A stretch of DNA of 64,000 bases. Source: Cotesia glomerata (lineage: Eukaryota > Arthropoda > Insecta > Hymenoptera > Braconidae). The notes beneath the pieces are model-generated. The model saw only the letters and a program-made list of their open reading frames with translations. It was not told the DNA's origin and made no database searches. The stretch spans positions 5,394,001 to 5,458,000 of the forward strand of contig NC_058166.1 in assembly GCF_020080835.1 (NCBI RefSeq). The letters run 5' to 3'. Below are positions 33,778 through 45,900 of this stretch, piece by piece (position 1 is the first letter of the stretch; each line of letters starts with the position of its first letter). A program made the position numbers and the translations under genes.

Positions 33778-33960
33778 GACCGGGTAGCTCAAATGGTAAA
33801 GTAGCCGACATGTCTTCGGAAGGTTCTGGGTTCGAATCCCAGTCCAAGCTATCTAATAATTTTTTCTTGCATATTCTATAAACTCACATTAAGATGATCC
33901 TCTCCAAATTCCTTTCTCAATCCTTTCCTACCAATTATCCTGTTACGTGAATGTGGAACG
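33778..33960 (+). repeat. tRNA-derived SINE copy (Thr-like head)
   Basis: A box TAGCTCAAATGG (33785-33796), B box GGTTCGAATCC (33829-33839). The candidate anticodon loop CATGTCT lacks U33. The tail is pyrimidine-rich and related to 9220-9300 and, inverted, 58095-58170. No clear duplication found. Confidence 0.55.
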
Positions 33961-35351
33961 CTTCATGTAATAACCACCGTAGCTCCTATTCTTTCCCGCT
34001 TCACATCATTATTTATATTTGTATTAGAAAACCTGAATAGATAGATAAGTGGAAGTTTTGCTATACGTAATTAAGCTTACTTATACTTGAAATAAGAAGG
34101 ACTTATGTAATGACAGAGAACATTAGCGAGAAGAATTTATTTTGAACAGAAAAATATTAGGGTAACAATATCCAGGTAAATTTTTATTGTAATACTCACT
34201 TAAATAATTTCAGACCATATATAAAAAATGAATACTAAATAATAAAAGAAGCTTGTGATTATAAAACAATTTTAAGAATAGAATTTGATAGTTAGACAAT
34301 TTAAACTAAATAATTAATGTAAAACGCACAAAAATTTGATGACGTGACGATTTGAACGATAAACGATAAACGCTCTCTTCTTTAAGATCTCCAAATGTGC
34401 ATATTGTAGGAAAATGTACAAAGATATGTATATCTTGTGAAAAAATTTAAAGTTCAATTAAGTGCACAACATTTTGATTTCAAATAAAATATAGTGTAAT
34501 AAGTAAAAAATTAAAGTAAACATATGGTAAATTCATTAAACAAATTAAATTTTTAACTGCATTGAAATAAAATAATAATTTACGAACAAATAGTCAGAAA
34601 GACAATAAATAAAAGTAACCACGTGTTTCGAAAAAATAACTTCAGGTATTATTTATATTTTTGTATGAATAAACTGAAATTAGTGACTGAAATAAGGCGC
34701 TTTAGATGAGCAGTATCAGGGATGCAAATGTATTAGGGGGTCAAAAATTTGTATTCGTTGCATAAAAAATTTTTCAATGCTGGAATTTTCTTTTCTTATA
34801 TAAGGTTTCTTTAGTAACAATGACAAAAAAAAAAAGAAGTAAATAAGCCGTTCGCAAATTGATTGCGAATCCGTGGACTGCGAGTACCTCCCAGGACTTT
34901 AATGGCGTATAATTTAGGTCTGTAAAATAATTTTGCAGTGAAAATTTTCTAAGGACTTTTGTTCAATATTATTGACCGTGGACAATAAAAATCTAAGCTG
35001 TTCGCAAATTTATTGCAAATTCGTGGTCTGCGCGAGCGCCGACTGAAACTTTAATCACGTATTATTATCTAGAAATTAAGTTGCATGAAGAAAGTACCGT
35101 CAAAACAGAATCTGAATTTCTACTCGGGAGTTTACAATTTTGCCATAGTCTAGAACACTTCTAGAAGTATAGTACCTTGAAAGAGTAGGGATAATCGCCA
35201 TCTTGATTTCTCATCGTAAAGTGGGGAGACAAGAGATCTTGTCAAGCCTTATTCATTTGTGTAGTCACTTGTCTGACGATACTTGAAAAGTGTGCATCGA
35301 CGTTTTAGTGACTGATCATTTTTATTGAATTCTTATATTATTTACGCAATA
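33961..35351. other. AT-rich upstream region of the ankyrin gene; diverged duplicate
   Basis: TTCGCAAATTGATTGCGAAT (34852) and TTCGCAAATTTATTGCAAAT (35001) begin two diverged units of about 150 bp with a GGACTGCG/GGTCTGCG block. No TATA box can be singled out in such AT-rich sequence. 35220-35330 is the likely leader of the ankyrin gene. Confidence 0.4.
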
Positions 35352-36545
35352 ATGGCCGCCTGTAATAATTACAAGTTAGAAGATATTTCCGGTTTAATAA
35401 AATCCGGAAAATTATCTATTCTCCACTTTGCAATCGAAGCTTCTGATGAGAAATTTATCGACTTCCTGCTGGCAAATAAAGTGGACCTGGATCTCAATAT
35501 GCCATCTCGAGGAACAGCACTTCACTTAGCCGTCAGCAAACAAGACTTTGACCTGGTGAAGAAGTTGATTAATTCCGGAGCTGATGTCAACGCTGTGAAA
35601 GAAGACATCATGGATAGTTACTATAAGTGGTCAACTTTGCATCTAGCAATTTATTCGGGGAATGCTCGAATTGTGGAATTACTGTTAAAAAATAATGCCA
35701 CCATCGAACAAGGAAGTGAAAAAGTTTATTCTTCGTTGCGATTGGCCATAAGGGCCAACAACATCAAAATCCTCCAGCTTCTAGAAACCTTTGGAGCGGA
35801 GGTAAATGTGATCAAGGATGGAAAATATACGACGGAATTAAATCTGGCAATAGAAGAAGACAACCTCGAAGTTGTTAAGTTCTTTTTAAAAAAGTGTAGT
35901 GATGTAAACGGCCTCATCGACGATTTTTCCGGTGAAAATTTACTTCATAAAGCCGTTAAAAATTATAGTGATGAGGTTTTACAATATCTATTGAATTGTG
36001 GTATGGACTTTAATTTAGTCGATAAGCAAAACGTTACTCCATTAAAATTAGCTATAAATTTAGTTAAAGAAAATCCATATATAAATTATAGTTATAAAAA
36101 AATAGTTCATATCATTGAAAAACATATCATTAAGATGTGTGCTGCAAATTGTTATGTCAGTGAAGTAAACTTGAAATTAACCAGTATTGAGGATTTAGTT
36201 GCACTCCATGAAGAGTCTACTAAGGAAGTTAGTTTATTAAAAGAGACTAAAATTGCTGATACTAATTTAAGTTATTATCATGTTTTATATAAGAGTATCC
36301 ATAAGTTAGCTTTACGTTTGAAATATTTTAAGAATTCTCTCAACGAAGAAGAATTATTACTAAAATTTCCTATCTATGGTGAAATAATTTTTAAACGTTT
36401 CATGAAAGGAATGGAACGCCGAACTTTGTTAAGTGACACACAGGAAGAATTATATGCAATTTTTGAAAATCATTTCCCGTGTCTCATTATTAGAGAAATT
36501 TTACATTTTTTGAGTAATGACGACCTTAAGTTGTTTATAAAATAA
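35352..36545 (+). CDS. Intronless ankyrin-repeat protein with PRANC/F-box-like C-terminus
   Basis: 397 codons, uninterrupted. The start is the ATG in AATAATGG at 35352; nine more codons upstream are open but lack an ATG. Six to seven ankyrin repeats are visible from about residue 22 (ILHFAIE, TALHLAVS near 55, STLHLAIY near 94, then weaker ones, NLLHKAV near 204, TPLKLAI near 237). The last third is helical and basic and ends in PCLIIREILHFLSNDDL, the F-box-like motif of PRANC domains. PRANC ankyrin proteins occur in poxviruses, Wolbachia and parasitoid wasps, where horizontal transfer has been proposed; poxvirus members recruit SCF ubiquitin ligases. A role in this insect is unknown. Codon use is AT-rich like the surroundings. 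An AATAAA lies at 36766. Confidence 0.82.
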   Translation: MAACNNYKLEDISGLIKSGKLSILHFAIEASDEKFIDFLLANKVDLDLNMPSRGTALHLAVSKQDFDLVKKLINSGADVNAVKEDIMDSYYKWSTLHLAIYSGNARIVELLLKNNATIEQGSEKVYSSLRLAIRANNIKILQLLETFGAEVNVIKDGKYTTELNLAIEEDNLEVVKFFLKKCSDVNGLIDDFSGENLLHKAVKNYSDEVLQYLLNCGMDFNLVDKQNVTPLKLAINLVKENPYINYSYKKIVHIIEKHIIKMCAANCYVSEVNLKLTSIEDLVALHEESTKEVSLLKETKIADTNLSYYHVLYKSIHKLALRLKYFKNSLNEEELLLKFPIYGEIIFKRFMKGMERRTLLSDTQEELYAIFENHFPCLIIREILHFLSNDDLKLFIK

Positions 36546-38700
36546 TTATAATATGTAATCCATAATATTTTACTGTGTGTTATTCGCTATTTGTTAGATT
36601 TTAATTTTAACTCTTGTGTGAAATACAATACAAATTTTTTATTTTCTTAAATCTGAATACTTTTATTTCAATAATAATATCTTACACAGTAATATTCAAT
36701 AACTTTTACCTTCTCCTATAAAAAACCTTTTTTAGATTTATTTCAAATTTTTTACACAACCAAAAAATAAATTGTGAATTTTTTGAAAAGTGCCTTTTTT
36801 TCCAAATAATCAATTTTTTCAAATTTCAAGTTATTAGAGCTCTCTTGTCACAATTTTTGTTTTTAATGGTGATCAAAAACAATTATTTGAATCAATCTAC
36901 TGTTATTTTTTTGGTTGTTAGAAAAAATAAAAAATTTCTCGATGATAATTACTTTTCATTTTTCTAATTTCCACCAAGTAAATTAATGATTTTCAAGAAA
37001 TCGAGTCTTTATTGTTTTCCTCCCAATTTTTTCGAAAGATATCATTTCCGAAAGAAATTTCGAGGAATTTTTTTTTTTTAATGACAAATTTACGTTAAAT
37101 CGATTTATTTCTTATAAATGTTTTTGTTAATCTTAAAAAATTGCGTTGATTAGCGTAAACTGCATCGAAATCGATTTATTTTTTCCGAGAGATATCTAAT
37201 TTTTTAAGAATCAATAAAACATAGTTTGTAAATTATTTATCATAACGGATTTTCTTCTGCAAGTATTGGTAAAGCTTTTTTAACCACGTTAAATGCTGCC
37301 AAGCGTTCTAAAAGCGGATGATTTGACCGAAAATTATTGTAGCTTTAATTTTTAAAGAAAAATTTTTTTATTAAATTCAAACGAGACATTTGAGCTCAAA
37401 GAGCTCAAAAAGGTCTTAACAGGTAAAATTTGGAGCGCATTTTCTTTGAAATTAGTGGGACATTGCAGGAATGGACACTGTAGGTTCAACCGTCTTACTA
37501 ATTTCTCTCATTAAATTAAGCTTTGACATTTTCTGTAAAATCTCAAATTTTTTCTGACTTGTATTTTCAATTTCTATTTATATTTCTGTTAGAAAAAAAA
37601 TTTTTTTTTCGAATTCTGGTTTATTTTTCATAACGTCACCCTGAAAATTTCTCAAGATGTTTAGAAAACTTTCAAATTGAAAAAGAATTGAAAATAACAG
37701 AAATTAGAAATCCGAATAGCGCGCTACGTGCGCGCTTTAATTTTAACTTATGATAAATCGTAGCCCGTTTTTTGCAAGTTTCGATCTATGACTAACTTCA
37801 AAACTACCGTATATTGTTATTTAGACGATAAGAAATATCAATCATGGAAAAAATTAAATTTTTTTTTTATCAAAGCCAAAAATTACAACTGGTGTCTTGC
37901 ATCAATTTTTGGGATTTTTTTTCGATACTTGTATTCCGAAAAAAGAAATTGAAAAGTAGACAGGTAGTCTCTGCTATTCAGCCTAACTAAGGTCTAGACG
38001 CCCATTACGCTCTGGTCTCTTACTAACAATAGTTAATGTTTCTCTACAAAATCTCATTTAAAACTAATTACATTGCTTAAATTAAATTTACGACATATTT
38101 CCTAGTCCTTTGATCCTTGTTAATTATTAAATTTTCTTTGTCAATGTTACCAAAATACTTTATTTGAACATTAATGAAGCATAGCAAATTCTATACATAA
38201 AAACTTATCTCTGGTTAATTACGATTGACAATTAGAGTTCTCTTGTAGCCACCATTACTATTGTAATTAATTTTTACAAAATTTTTCTAACTCATTTACT
38301 GTCTATTGACTAAAACTAAAGAAAAAATTGCTGTGCCAAGGATTTTATCATTTTAACAACATGCGGTGCTGGAAAAAAAAAAAAACCTAGATGCTATAGC
38401 AAAATCTTATCATACATTAATATCATATGACATTTAATTATCTAAAAAATAACGATGAAGATAGATTTGAACATTTATTCTGTATTCTTTTTCAAAATGT
38501 ATATTAAAAAATAAAAGTTTTAAATAAATGAATGTCCGAATAAATTAAAATTTAAAAAAGAAAAGCAAGTTTTTGCAAAAATTCATAACTTTCGGTCAAA
38601 TGAAAAGGGGTCAGGGTCATAAGTGGTCGATTAGGCGTAGAATGCTCCATATGTATATATTTTTTAGTAATTTTTTGTTCACTTGTTTTGAGCTAGGCGC
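36546..38700. other. Intergenic AT-rich region; decayed repeats
   Basis: No gene seen. It contains several short phrases of the (CA)n TIR family style ('gagatatc', 'gagctcaaagagctc' near 37392) and the GC palindrome TAGCGCGCTACGTGCGCGC at 37717. Homopolymers are frequent. Confidence 0.5.
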
Positions 38701-38858
38701 ATGTCAAATGCAAGAAAAGTTTAGTTACATGTAGAGAAGGTAGCACCTGCCTTAGCAACGAAACTAACAACACAAAATTTAGTGCATTGTATCTAAATAG
38801 TGTAGTAATCTTTCGTAAGTATTAAGGTGCTAAAGCTGTGTTTTTATATTTCATAAAA

Positions 38859-41800
38859 ATGGTAAGAAAATTCAGTGATAAAATTTATTTTTTAACGTTT
38901 TATATGATATTATAATTATTTTTAAACATAATGAGAACAAATTATGTTAATTGTTTACAAAAATTGATTGACCCTCGAAAAATTTGCCCTTGACCGATAG
39001 ATACTAAACTAACATTGAAATATCACATTCTTCATTTGATAAGTTGGAGTTTTAAATAATTTGAACATTAGACAAAATTTAAAGTAGTGTAATTTAAACA
39101 AAGTTAATGTATTGTTAATGTTGTTTAATTTTAAATTGGTTAAGGAATAACTCGTTAAGAAATTTAAACGAAGCAACTAATTTTTTCAGTTACTATAACT
39201 GATGTTACGAATATTGCTGTATTAATTAAAAATTAAATTGATTTCAGGGACTTTTATCAATTTTACGAAAATTGCGTTCATCCCACGATAAGGAACTACG
39301 ACTTTTATTGCTTGGTCTCGACAACGCTGGAAAAACAACAATATTAAAGTCGTTGGCTAGTGAAGATATTACTCAAGTATGTAATTTTCTATTACGTATT
39401 TAAACGTAAATAGAGTATGTATGTAAACATTACTATATTATTCATTAAAGGTTACGCCGACGCAAGGTTTCAATATAAAAAGTGTTCAAAGTGAAGGTTT
39501 CAAACTTAATGTATGGGACATTGGCGGCGCGCGTAAAATAAGACCTTATTGGCGAAATTATTTCGAAAACACTGATATTCTTGTAAGTACAACAGTAGAC
39601 ACACTACATCGATAGAAAAAATTTATTTTGAAAAAAATGGGAATTGTCGTGACAAGAAATTAATTCTAAACAATTTTATTTCTTAGCTAGAGAATTAAAA
39701 ATTTTTATCACAGTGACTTTCTTCTTGAAAAAAATTTTTTTGATTTATAAAAAAACAATTTTATATAAATAACTTGCAATATTTCCTCCAAAATTGTTTT
39801 TTTTTTCAATTTTGTTTATTATTTAAATTAAATTTAATTATTTCAAATTTTCAAGAAATTAATTTCTTTTAACCACATTAGCTCATTTTTCTTTAAATAA
39901 ATTTTTTCTCTTAATGTATAGTACAATCTAAATAAAAATTTAAATTATTTATTTTTTTTTTTCTAGATTTACGTAGTAGACAGTGCAGATATCAAAAGAC
40001 TTGACGAAACAGGCCAAGAACTTTCGGAGCTTTTGATGGAAGAAAAATTACGCGGAGTTCCATTATTAGTTTATGCAAACAAACAAGATTTGGGACAGGC
40101 AGTCACTGCTGCTGAGATTGCTGAAGGATTAGGGCTTCATAATATCAAAGACCGGGATTGGCAAATACAATCTTGTATTGCGACAGAAAGCAAGGGTGTT
40201 AAGGTATGAAATTATTTTTTATAGTTTGTTCATTTTGTCAGAAGATTTTAGTCTGAATAATATATACAAACTTGATGATTTCATTTGAAATAATATTTTG
40301 AAACGGAATCAATACTCTTGTGGAAAAAAAAATTAATTACAGCTTGTACTTTTACAAATATATCGATTTACAAAAAACATATCGTTTCTTTTAAATAATA
40401 AATATTATTGTAGAGACGGTCTCTACATTAATTAATACGTATTGTGTAGTACAATCTGTTATAAGCGAAATTTTTTTTTTTCTTACGTTCAAAAATACTT
40501 TATACGTAGATACAGTTTAAATATTGCTGATTGCAACTAGACTGTGTTCTATACCAATATAATTTGTACACAGTAAAAAATTGTGTATCATTGCGTCAAA
40601 AAATTTTACGTTGAAAATGTTCGTGTTAAATATTTAACACATGAGTATAAATTTAACATTTTTTTGCGTTAATTTTTGTCAAATTCATTTGACGTGATGA
40701 CGCCAAATTTTTTACTGTGTAAAGTAAATATTACTAAACTTAATTTACGTCTTACATGTAAATATGTAGGTAACATAAATACACAATGTACACACGGAAA
40801 ATTACATTACATATATAATGTAACGTGGCGTATCATATAAAAAACTGGAAAAATTACAGTTTCAGATTGTACATTGTAAAATGTAAATATTACATTGAAA
40901 GCTCTGAAAATTAACATTCAAAGTTTGAATTTATAAAAATGTTATTTCGAACTGCAATTTTTCTAGTTTTTCATATGAAGCGACGCTTATTACTATTTAT
41001 AATGTAATTTTTACATTTTTCATTTTTGCGTGCATGTATTAGTGACTTGCCACTACACTGAGAAAAAAATTCTTTTAAAAAAAATTAGTAATCTTAGATA
41101 GTGTTCGAAATCTTCGAAGAAGGACGCATGATCGCCGAATTATCCTCCTTACAAGAAAGTTATAAAACAATTTCTAAAACAAAAATAATTTTTCATACTT
41201 CCAAAAAGCTTACCTGATATGATCATATCTGGAAATTTTTCATAGGTAAATAAAGATCCTAAGAATCCGAAAAAAAAGTTTGGAAAAATCAAAAGTAAAC
41301 GACTCATAAACTTATTTAATTATGAAGTAATAAAATAAAAAATGTAAGACAGCTGTAATAGGACGATAATGCTTAGATACCTCTAGTGGGATAAATGTAC
41401 ATAATACGTTAGATATACAGTCTTTTGGTTTTTTTATTTTATTAATTGCAATTAAACGACACATTCATTAGAAAGATAGTCCACCTTTACAAGCATGGAA
41501 TGTGAATGTTATCCATACATGCTTCTAAATTAAAATAAAATTAAAAAAAAAAAATAAAATTAATTAAAAAAAAAAAAAAATTCTACTAGAAATAAAATAT
41601 TTCTCAAACAAAATAAAATTTGTTTTACGCCGTAAGATGGACGGCGGAGTTCCTAAGATGGTTACATTAAGTTACATAGCCATTTGCGATAGGGGACCTA
41701 CAATTCCTTCAAAGAATTAAAAATAAAATTTGAATCAATTGATGGATTTTTTCGCAAATTACTTTGCTTACGGGGGTTTCATACTTGATGAACGGCAAAT

Positions 41801-42360
41801 TATTTTAATGTTTTTTTTCGTTTCTATTGCACTAAATCAATTTTTGAAAAGGATGGAATTAATCTGATTTAAATTATCTTCACAAAAGTATGCAAAATAT
41901 CTTGATTTCGAGAACTAACAAGGGTATAATAATAATACTTGCCGAAATAAGGTGAAAAAAAATTTTTCTTTGACTTCTGATAGGTAAAATATTTCATTTT
42001 GTATATTTTAACAGACTATTTTCTTCTAACAACTAAAATTTAAATTTTTCGAAGAGAAATTATAGAAAATTTTCTTTATGTACTCTATAATTTCTCTCAG
42101 TACTAATTTAAAAAGTACAAAGGATAAAAATAAATAATACTCTATTTATCTATTTTCATTATCGAATGTAATAATTTTTTGTATAATATTATACAAGATT
42201 ATTTTAATAAAAGATAATAAAAAGTGTTATCTAGAGTATACTTATTTTAAAATAATAATCCTTTTAAGATTAATTATTTTAATAAATTTATTGCATGTTT
42301 CCATAAAAATTATTACAGGAAGGACTTGAATGGGCATGCAAAAGTATCAAAAAGAAGTAA
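38859..42360 (+). CDS. ARL3: ARL3 small GTPase, five exons, complete (180 aa)
   Basis: Exons 38859-38861 (the ATG alone), 39248-39376, 39451-39582, 39967-40203 and 42319-42360, all GT-AG and phase 0. The protein shows the ARL3 start [10 protein letters not shown]-loop GLDNAGKT, switch I with TPTQGFN, switch [14 protein letters not shown], the NKQD guanine-binding motif and a lysine-rich end. ARL3 is the GTPase that releases lipid-modified cargo from UNC119/PDE6D carriers in cilia and is activated by ARL13B. Residue 71, glutamine in ARL3 and nearly all ARF-family members known to me, is alanine here. Otherwise the length (182 in human) and motifs fit. Intron 4 (2.1 kb) holds two small TIR elements. 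The gene is tail-to-tail with the secreted-protein gene 620 bp away. Confidence 0.95.
40569..40719. mobile_element. 151 bp TA-flanked MITE in ARL3 intron 4
   Basis: CACAGTAAAAAATT at the left end is matched inverted by AATTTTTTACTGTG at the right end, and TA flanks both. Internally it is symmetric too (GCGTCAAAAAATTTTACGTT). A related copy lies at 43573-43680. Confidence 0.82.
40793..41032. mobile_element. 240 bp MITE in ARL3 intron 4
   Basis: CACGGAAAATTACATTACAT at the left and its imperfect inverse ending TTTTTGCGTG at 41032, plus inner arms TCATATAAAAAACTGGAAAA and its inverse. The CACGGAAA start resembles the larger elements at 12021 and 20031. Confidence 0.7.
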
Positions 42361-42762
42361 TATTTAAAATGATACTCTAATCAAACTATTATCGGAATGA
42401 ATATGCAGCGCCGACAAAATTTTTGTACATTTGTTATATTCATTTTGACATTTACCTAATATTTACAAATAATTAATTAATGGTAAATAGGTTTGATAAA
42501 AATAATTATGTTTAAAAACAAGACAAAAGTTCACATTTCTTATTACTTGACTTATAATTACATATCTATATATATGTGATAGTATTGCACTTAATGGTAT
42601 GGAGCTTATTTGACGTTTTAAACATTGATGAACATTTATGATTGTAGACCTTCCAACAAATTTATCATTATTCTCAATACAATTCAAATGCTACTTGTGA
42701 TTAATATTTTTGAAACGATGTAAAATAATTATATTTTCAACTTAAAATAACTTTTGAGATAA

Positions 42763-42768
42763 AATAAA
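42763..42768 (+). terminator. Candidate poly(A) signal of ARL3
   Basis: AATAAA about 400 bases after the ARL3 stop. Nearer variants exist in the AT-rich 3' region, so the actual site is uncertain. Confidence 0.35.
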
Positions 42769-42980
42769 ACGTTAAGTAAACTAATAAAATAATATCTTTA
42801 TGTTATCAGACTAATATTAAACATAACCAATATTTTTTTTTTTCTTCTCGACTATAACGGATTCATGAAAAATATTGAAAGCCATTGGTGCCTTAACAAT
42901 GTATAAATCACTTGAAAATTTATCAACTTGTATTGAATAAGTCTTTAAGTTTTATGCTACATGCACATAATGCCACATAC

Positions 42981-45900
42981 TTATAATTCGCTATGGATCG
43001 CTTCTGTAGTAACTCGGATTTCTTCTTCATGGAAATCATTACAGTCAGCTGGATACTTTTCCTGCAACAGCCATTAAATAATTTAGTATTTTATTACTAT
43101 AATAAACTGCTAAACTTTTTACTAAGATACGTACGAAACATTGATCATTTTCTTTAATAGCGCCATAAAGTGTCCAGAAGCTAACGTTTGTTTTCGTACT
43201 AATTGCCCACGCAGCTGGAAAACTGCTAAGTTTTATAATAGTCTCTCGGAGGACAGATTTATTATTGTCATCTGACGGCTTTTGATTGATAACGCATAAA
43301 ATGTGAGTTGCGCATTTTGGTGATTTTAGTGCCCATTTGTACGCTCGGTAAGTCTGTAAAAATATTTTTTATTTATGAGTTATTTTATGTTGTAAAAGAT
43401 ATAAAAAATTTTATTAAATTATATAAAAAAGAATTTTCGATAAAAATAAGAATGGAACAAAATTTTTAAATCATGAAAGTCAACTATTGGATATTATTTT
43501 AGGAAACAGAAAAATGTAAAAGCAAATTTTGGTAATTTTATCCAATGACATCTAAGTTTCGGATGCCCTTTGCACAGTAAAAACTTTTGCGTCATGGCGT
43601 AAAAAAATTTCAAGTTTAATATTTAACATTTTTTTATGTTAATTCTGATATTAACACAAAAAAGTGTTGAAAAGTTTGGAAAATCCAAAAGTGCACGCCT
43701 CATAAAGCTTATTCATTTTTTAAGCAAAAAATAAATTGTGTAATTGATTTTTAAAAGAAAAAAAAATAATTAAGTAATTTCTTCGTCGAGTATTTTCCAT
43801 TTTTTTTAAATTATTGACGTCCGTTTTTCTTGTGATATGTGCACCTAGCCTAAGAAAATCTAGCTTAATTAAGTAGTACCATAGTTTTGACGTGAGAGAA
43901 ATAAGAAAAGTTCTTGTGTTTTTGTACATGTGTATCATAGTAAATTTTAATAAAATTCATTGAAAAAAAAAAAAAAAAAAAAATAATACAAATCTACATA
44001 AATTAGGCTACTGATATGAAATACGGTACCAGTTTATCGAATTCTAGATCTAATGAAAAAAGCTTGTTCTCGATATATGATTTTGTTCGGGAGTAATCGT
44101 TGGTACATACAAAATCAGCGAGTGACATCAGGACGTCCACGCAAAATTTTTTTCGAACCGTTTTTTTTTTTTCAAAGAAGCAACATAAAATGATTTTTAA
44201 AAAGTATGAAATGGTTTACTTCAAGTCTTTTCTCGATGTAAATCTTCTCTCAGAGTCAATATGTAATTTTTACGTAGTGAATTCTATGATTCTAAATCTG
44301 TGAATTTAACATATTTTAATTATAACAAAATTTTTTCTGTAACCATAATAGAACTTTTCCTGTAATTATTACTGAAAATTTATCGTAATAAATTGAAAAG
44401 CGCTACTCAGGTCAGCCTCATTGCAAATTAATTTATATCACCTTTTTTTAATTTTTTCAAAAATTGTAATTTTTCTGATTTTTTACCGTGTACTTCTTGA
44501 CAAATTATTTTTTTTAGTCATTAAAAAAAATTATTTATTCGCGTACAATAAAAATTTTAAATTTACTATTAAAGGATTATTATTTACATTTTTTAATGAT
44601 AATTAAACTTAATTTTAATGCATAATATTACTCGCCAATGATAATATAATACTCTTGTAAATTTTACAGAATTTAACGTTAAATTTTACAGAAAAAATAT
44701 GTAGTTTTTACATAGTCTCATCTGTAATGATGACATTTTTTTCTGTAAATTTACAGGGCCGTTTTTTTCGTGTGGAACCTTCGAGCAACAATTCAGTACG
44801 CTACATTTTTATAAACAAAATTTAATAAAAAGCCATCGAATCATTTTATAACCGACTTTATCATTTAGCTGTTACTTACCTTAAGAATTGGAGCTACAAT
44901 ATCATTATTAATAGTGTCACTGAGACGATTGCTGAGTTCATGAGCATTTACCCTGGACATGATGAATCCTTTTTCAGAAGCTAGCTTTATTAAATCTTGA
45001 ACATACGCCACTGCAGGTCTTATATACTTAGCACTATCTATATTCATGTTTAGATATCTTTTCGCTCCGGCATTTATCATTCTAGTAAGGCTCTCAGAAG
45101 GCCTTGCTGGGTCGAACACTGCTGACTTGGGAAATCCTTGGGATTTCAAGAAACTATTGACTACGAATTGAGCAGTTGTCAGGTAACGACTTTGAATATC
45201 AGGATCAGATATATGTGAAAACCATTCAGCCACAAAGTTTGTTAGAGATCTTATCCACCGCCGACGAGCACTTGGATTTTCAAAACTTTCCAGAATCCGT
45301 TCATACATTATGTGACCTTCCGAATCGCTCATAGAACCAACAATGTGAGCTAACCCACTATTTTTCCACAGTGTTTGTCCAAGTTCAGAATTTCTGAAAA
45401 AAAATATGAACTTAATTTTTCTGAATTCAATAAGTAATATTTATTAGCAACCTGCAGTCACTATACAACTGCTGAGAATTACGAATTATGAATAAAAAAA
45501 CTTTGGCTTAATGAATTCTTTGTATTTATAATCACACTATGGATAGTTTAGGTACTTTTTAAATAAATTAAAAAAAATAATAGTGCTATCACAGGATCAA
45601 TTACAAATATTTTAATGGACAAATGAGACGAAACAAATTTATAGAACCAACAAACTATTCAAAACTCCAAAAACTTAACATAAAAAACTGACTATCACTG
45701 AAAAATATATAAAACCGTGAAAAGACACAATTTCTCATCAAGGTCTTTCTGATGATACCAAATTTAACTAAGGCAAAAGCACCTATTATTGACAGGGCCC
45801 CCACTATTGACACTCTATTTAATTTTATTATTTCATTATTAAAATCTATTGATAATCACAATTGTTGATATTTCATGACAATTTTACATATTTTTAAAAT

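Noticed and set aside
33778..33851. Functional tRNA-Thr
   Set aside because: No U33 in the loop, weak acceptor stem, and related copies elsewhere in the window.
35352..36545. Bracovirus or ichnovirus ankyrin (vankyrin) gene in a proviral segment
   Set aside because: The protein is more than twice the usual vankyrin length and has the PRANC-like end; no neighbouring virulence genes or segment boundaries were seen.
36546..38858. Additional small gene between the ankyrin gene and ARL3
   Set aside because: No open frame with splice sites or start context; homopolymer-rich repeat remains only.
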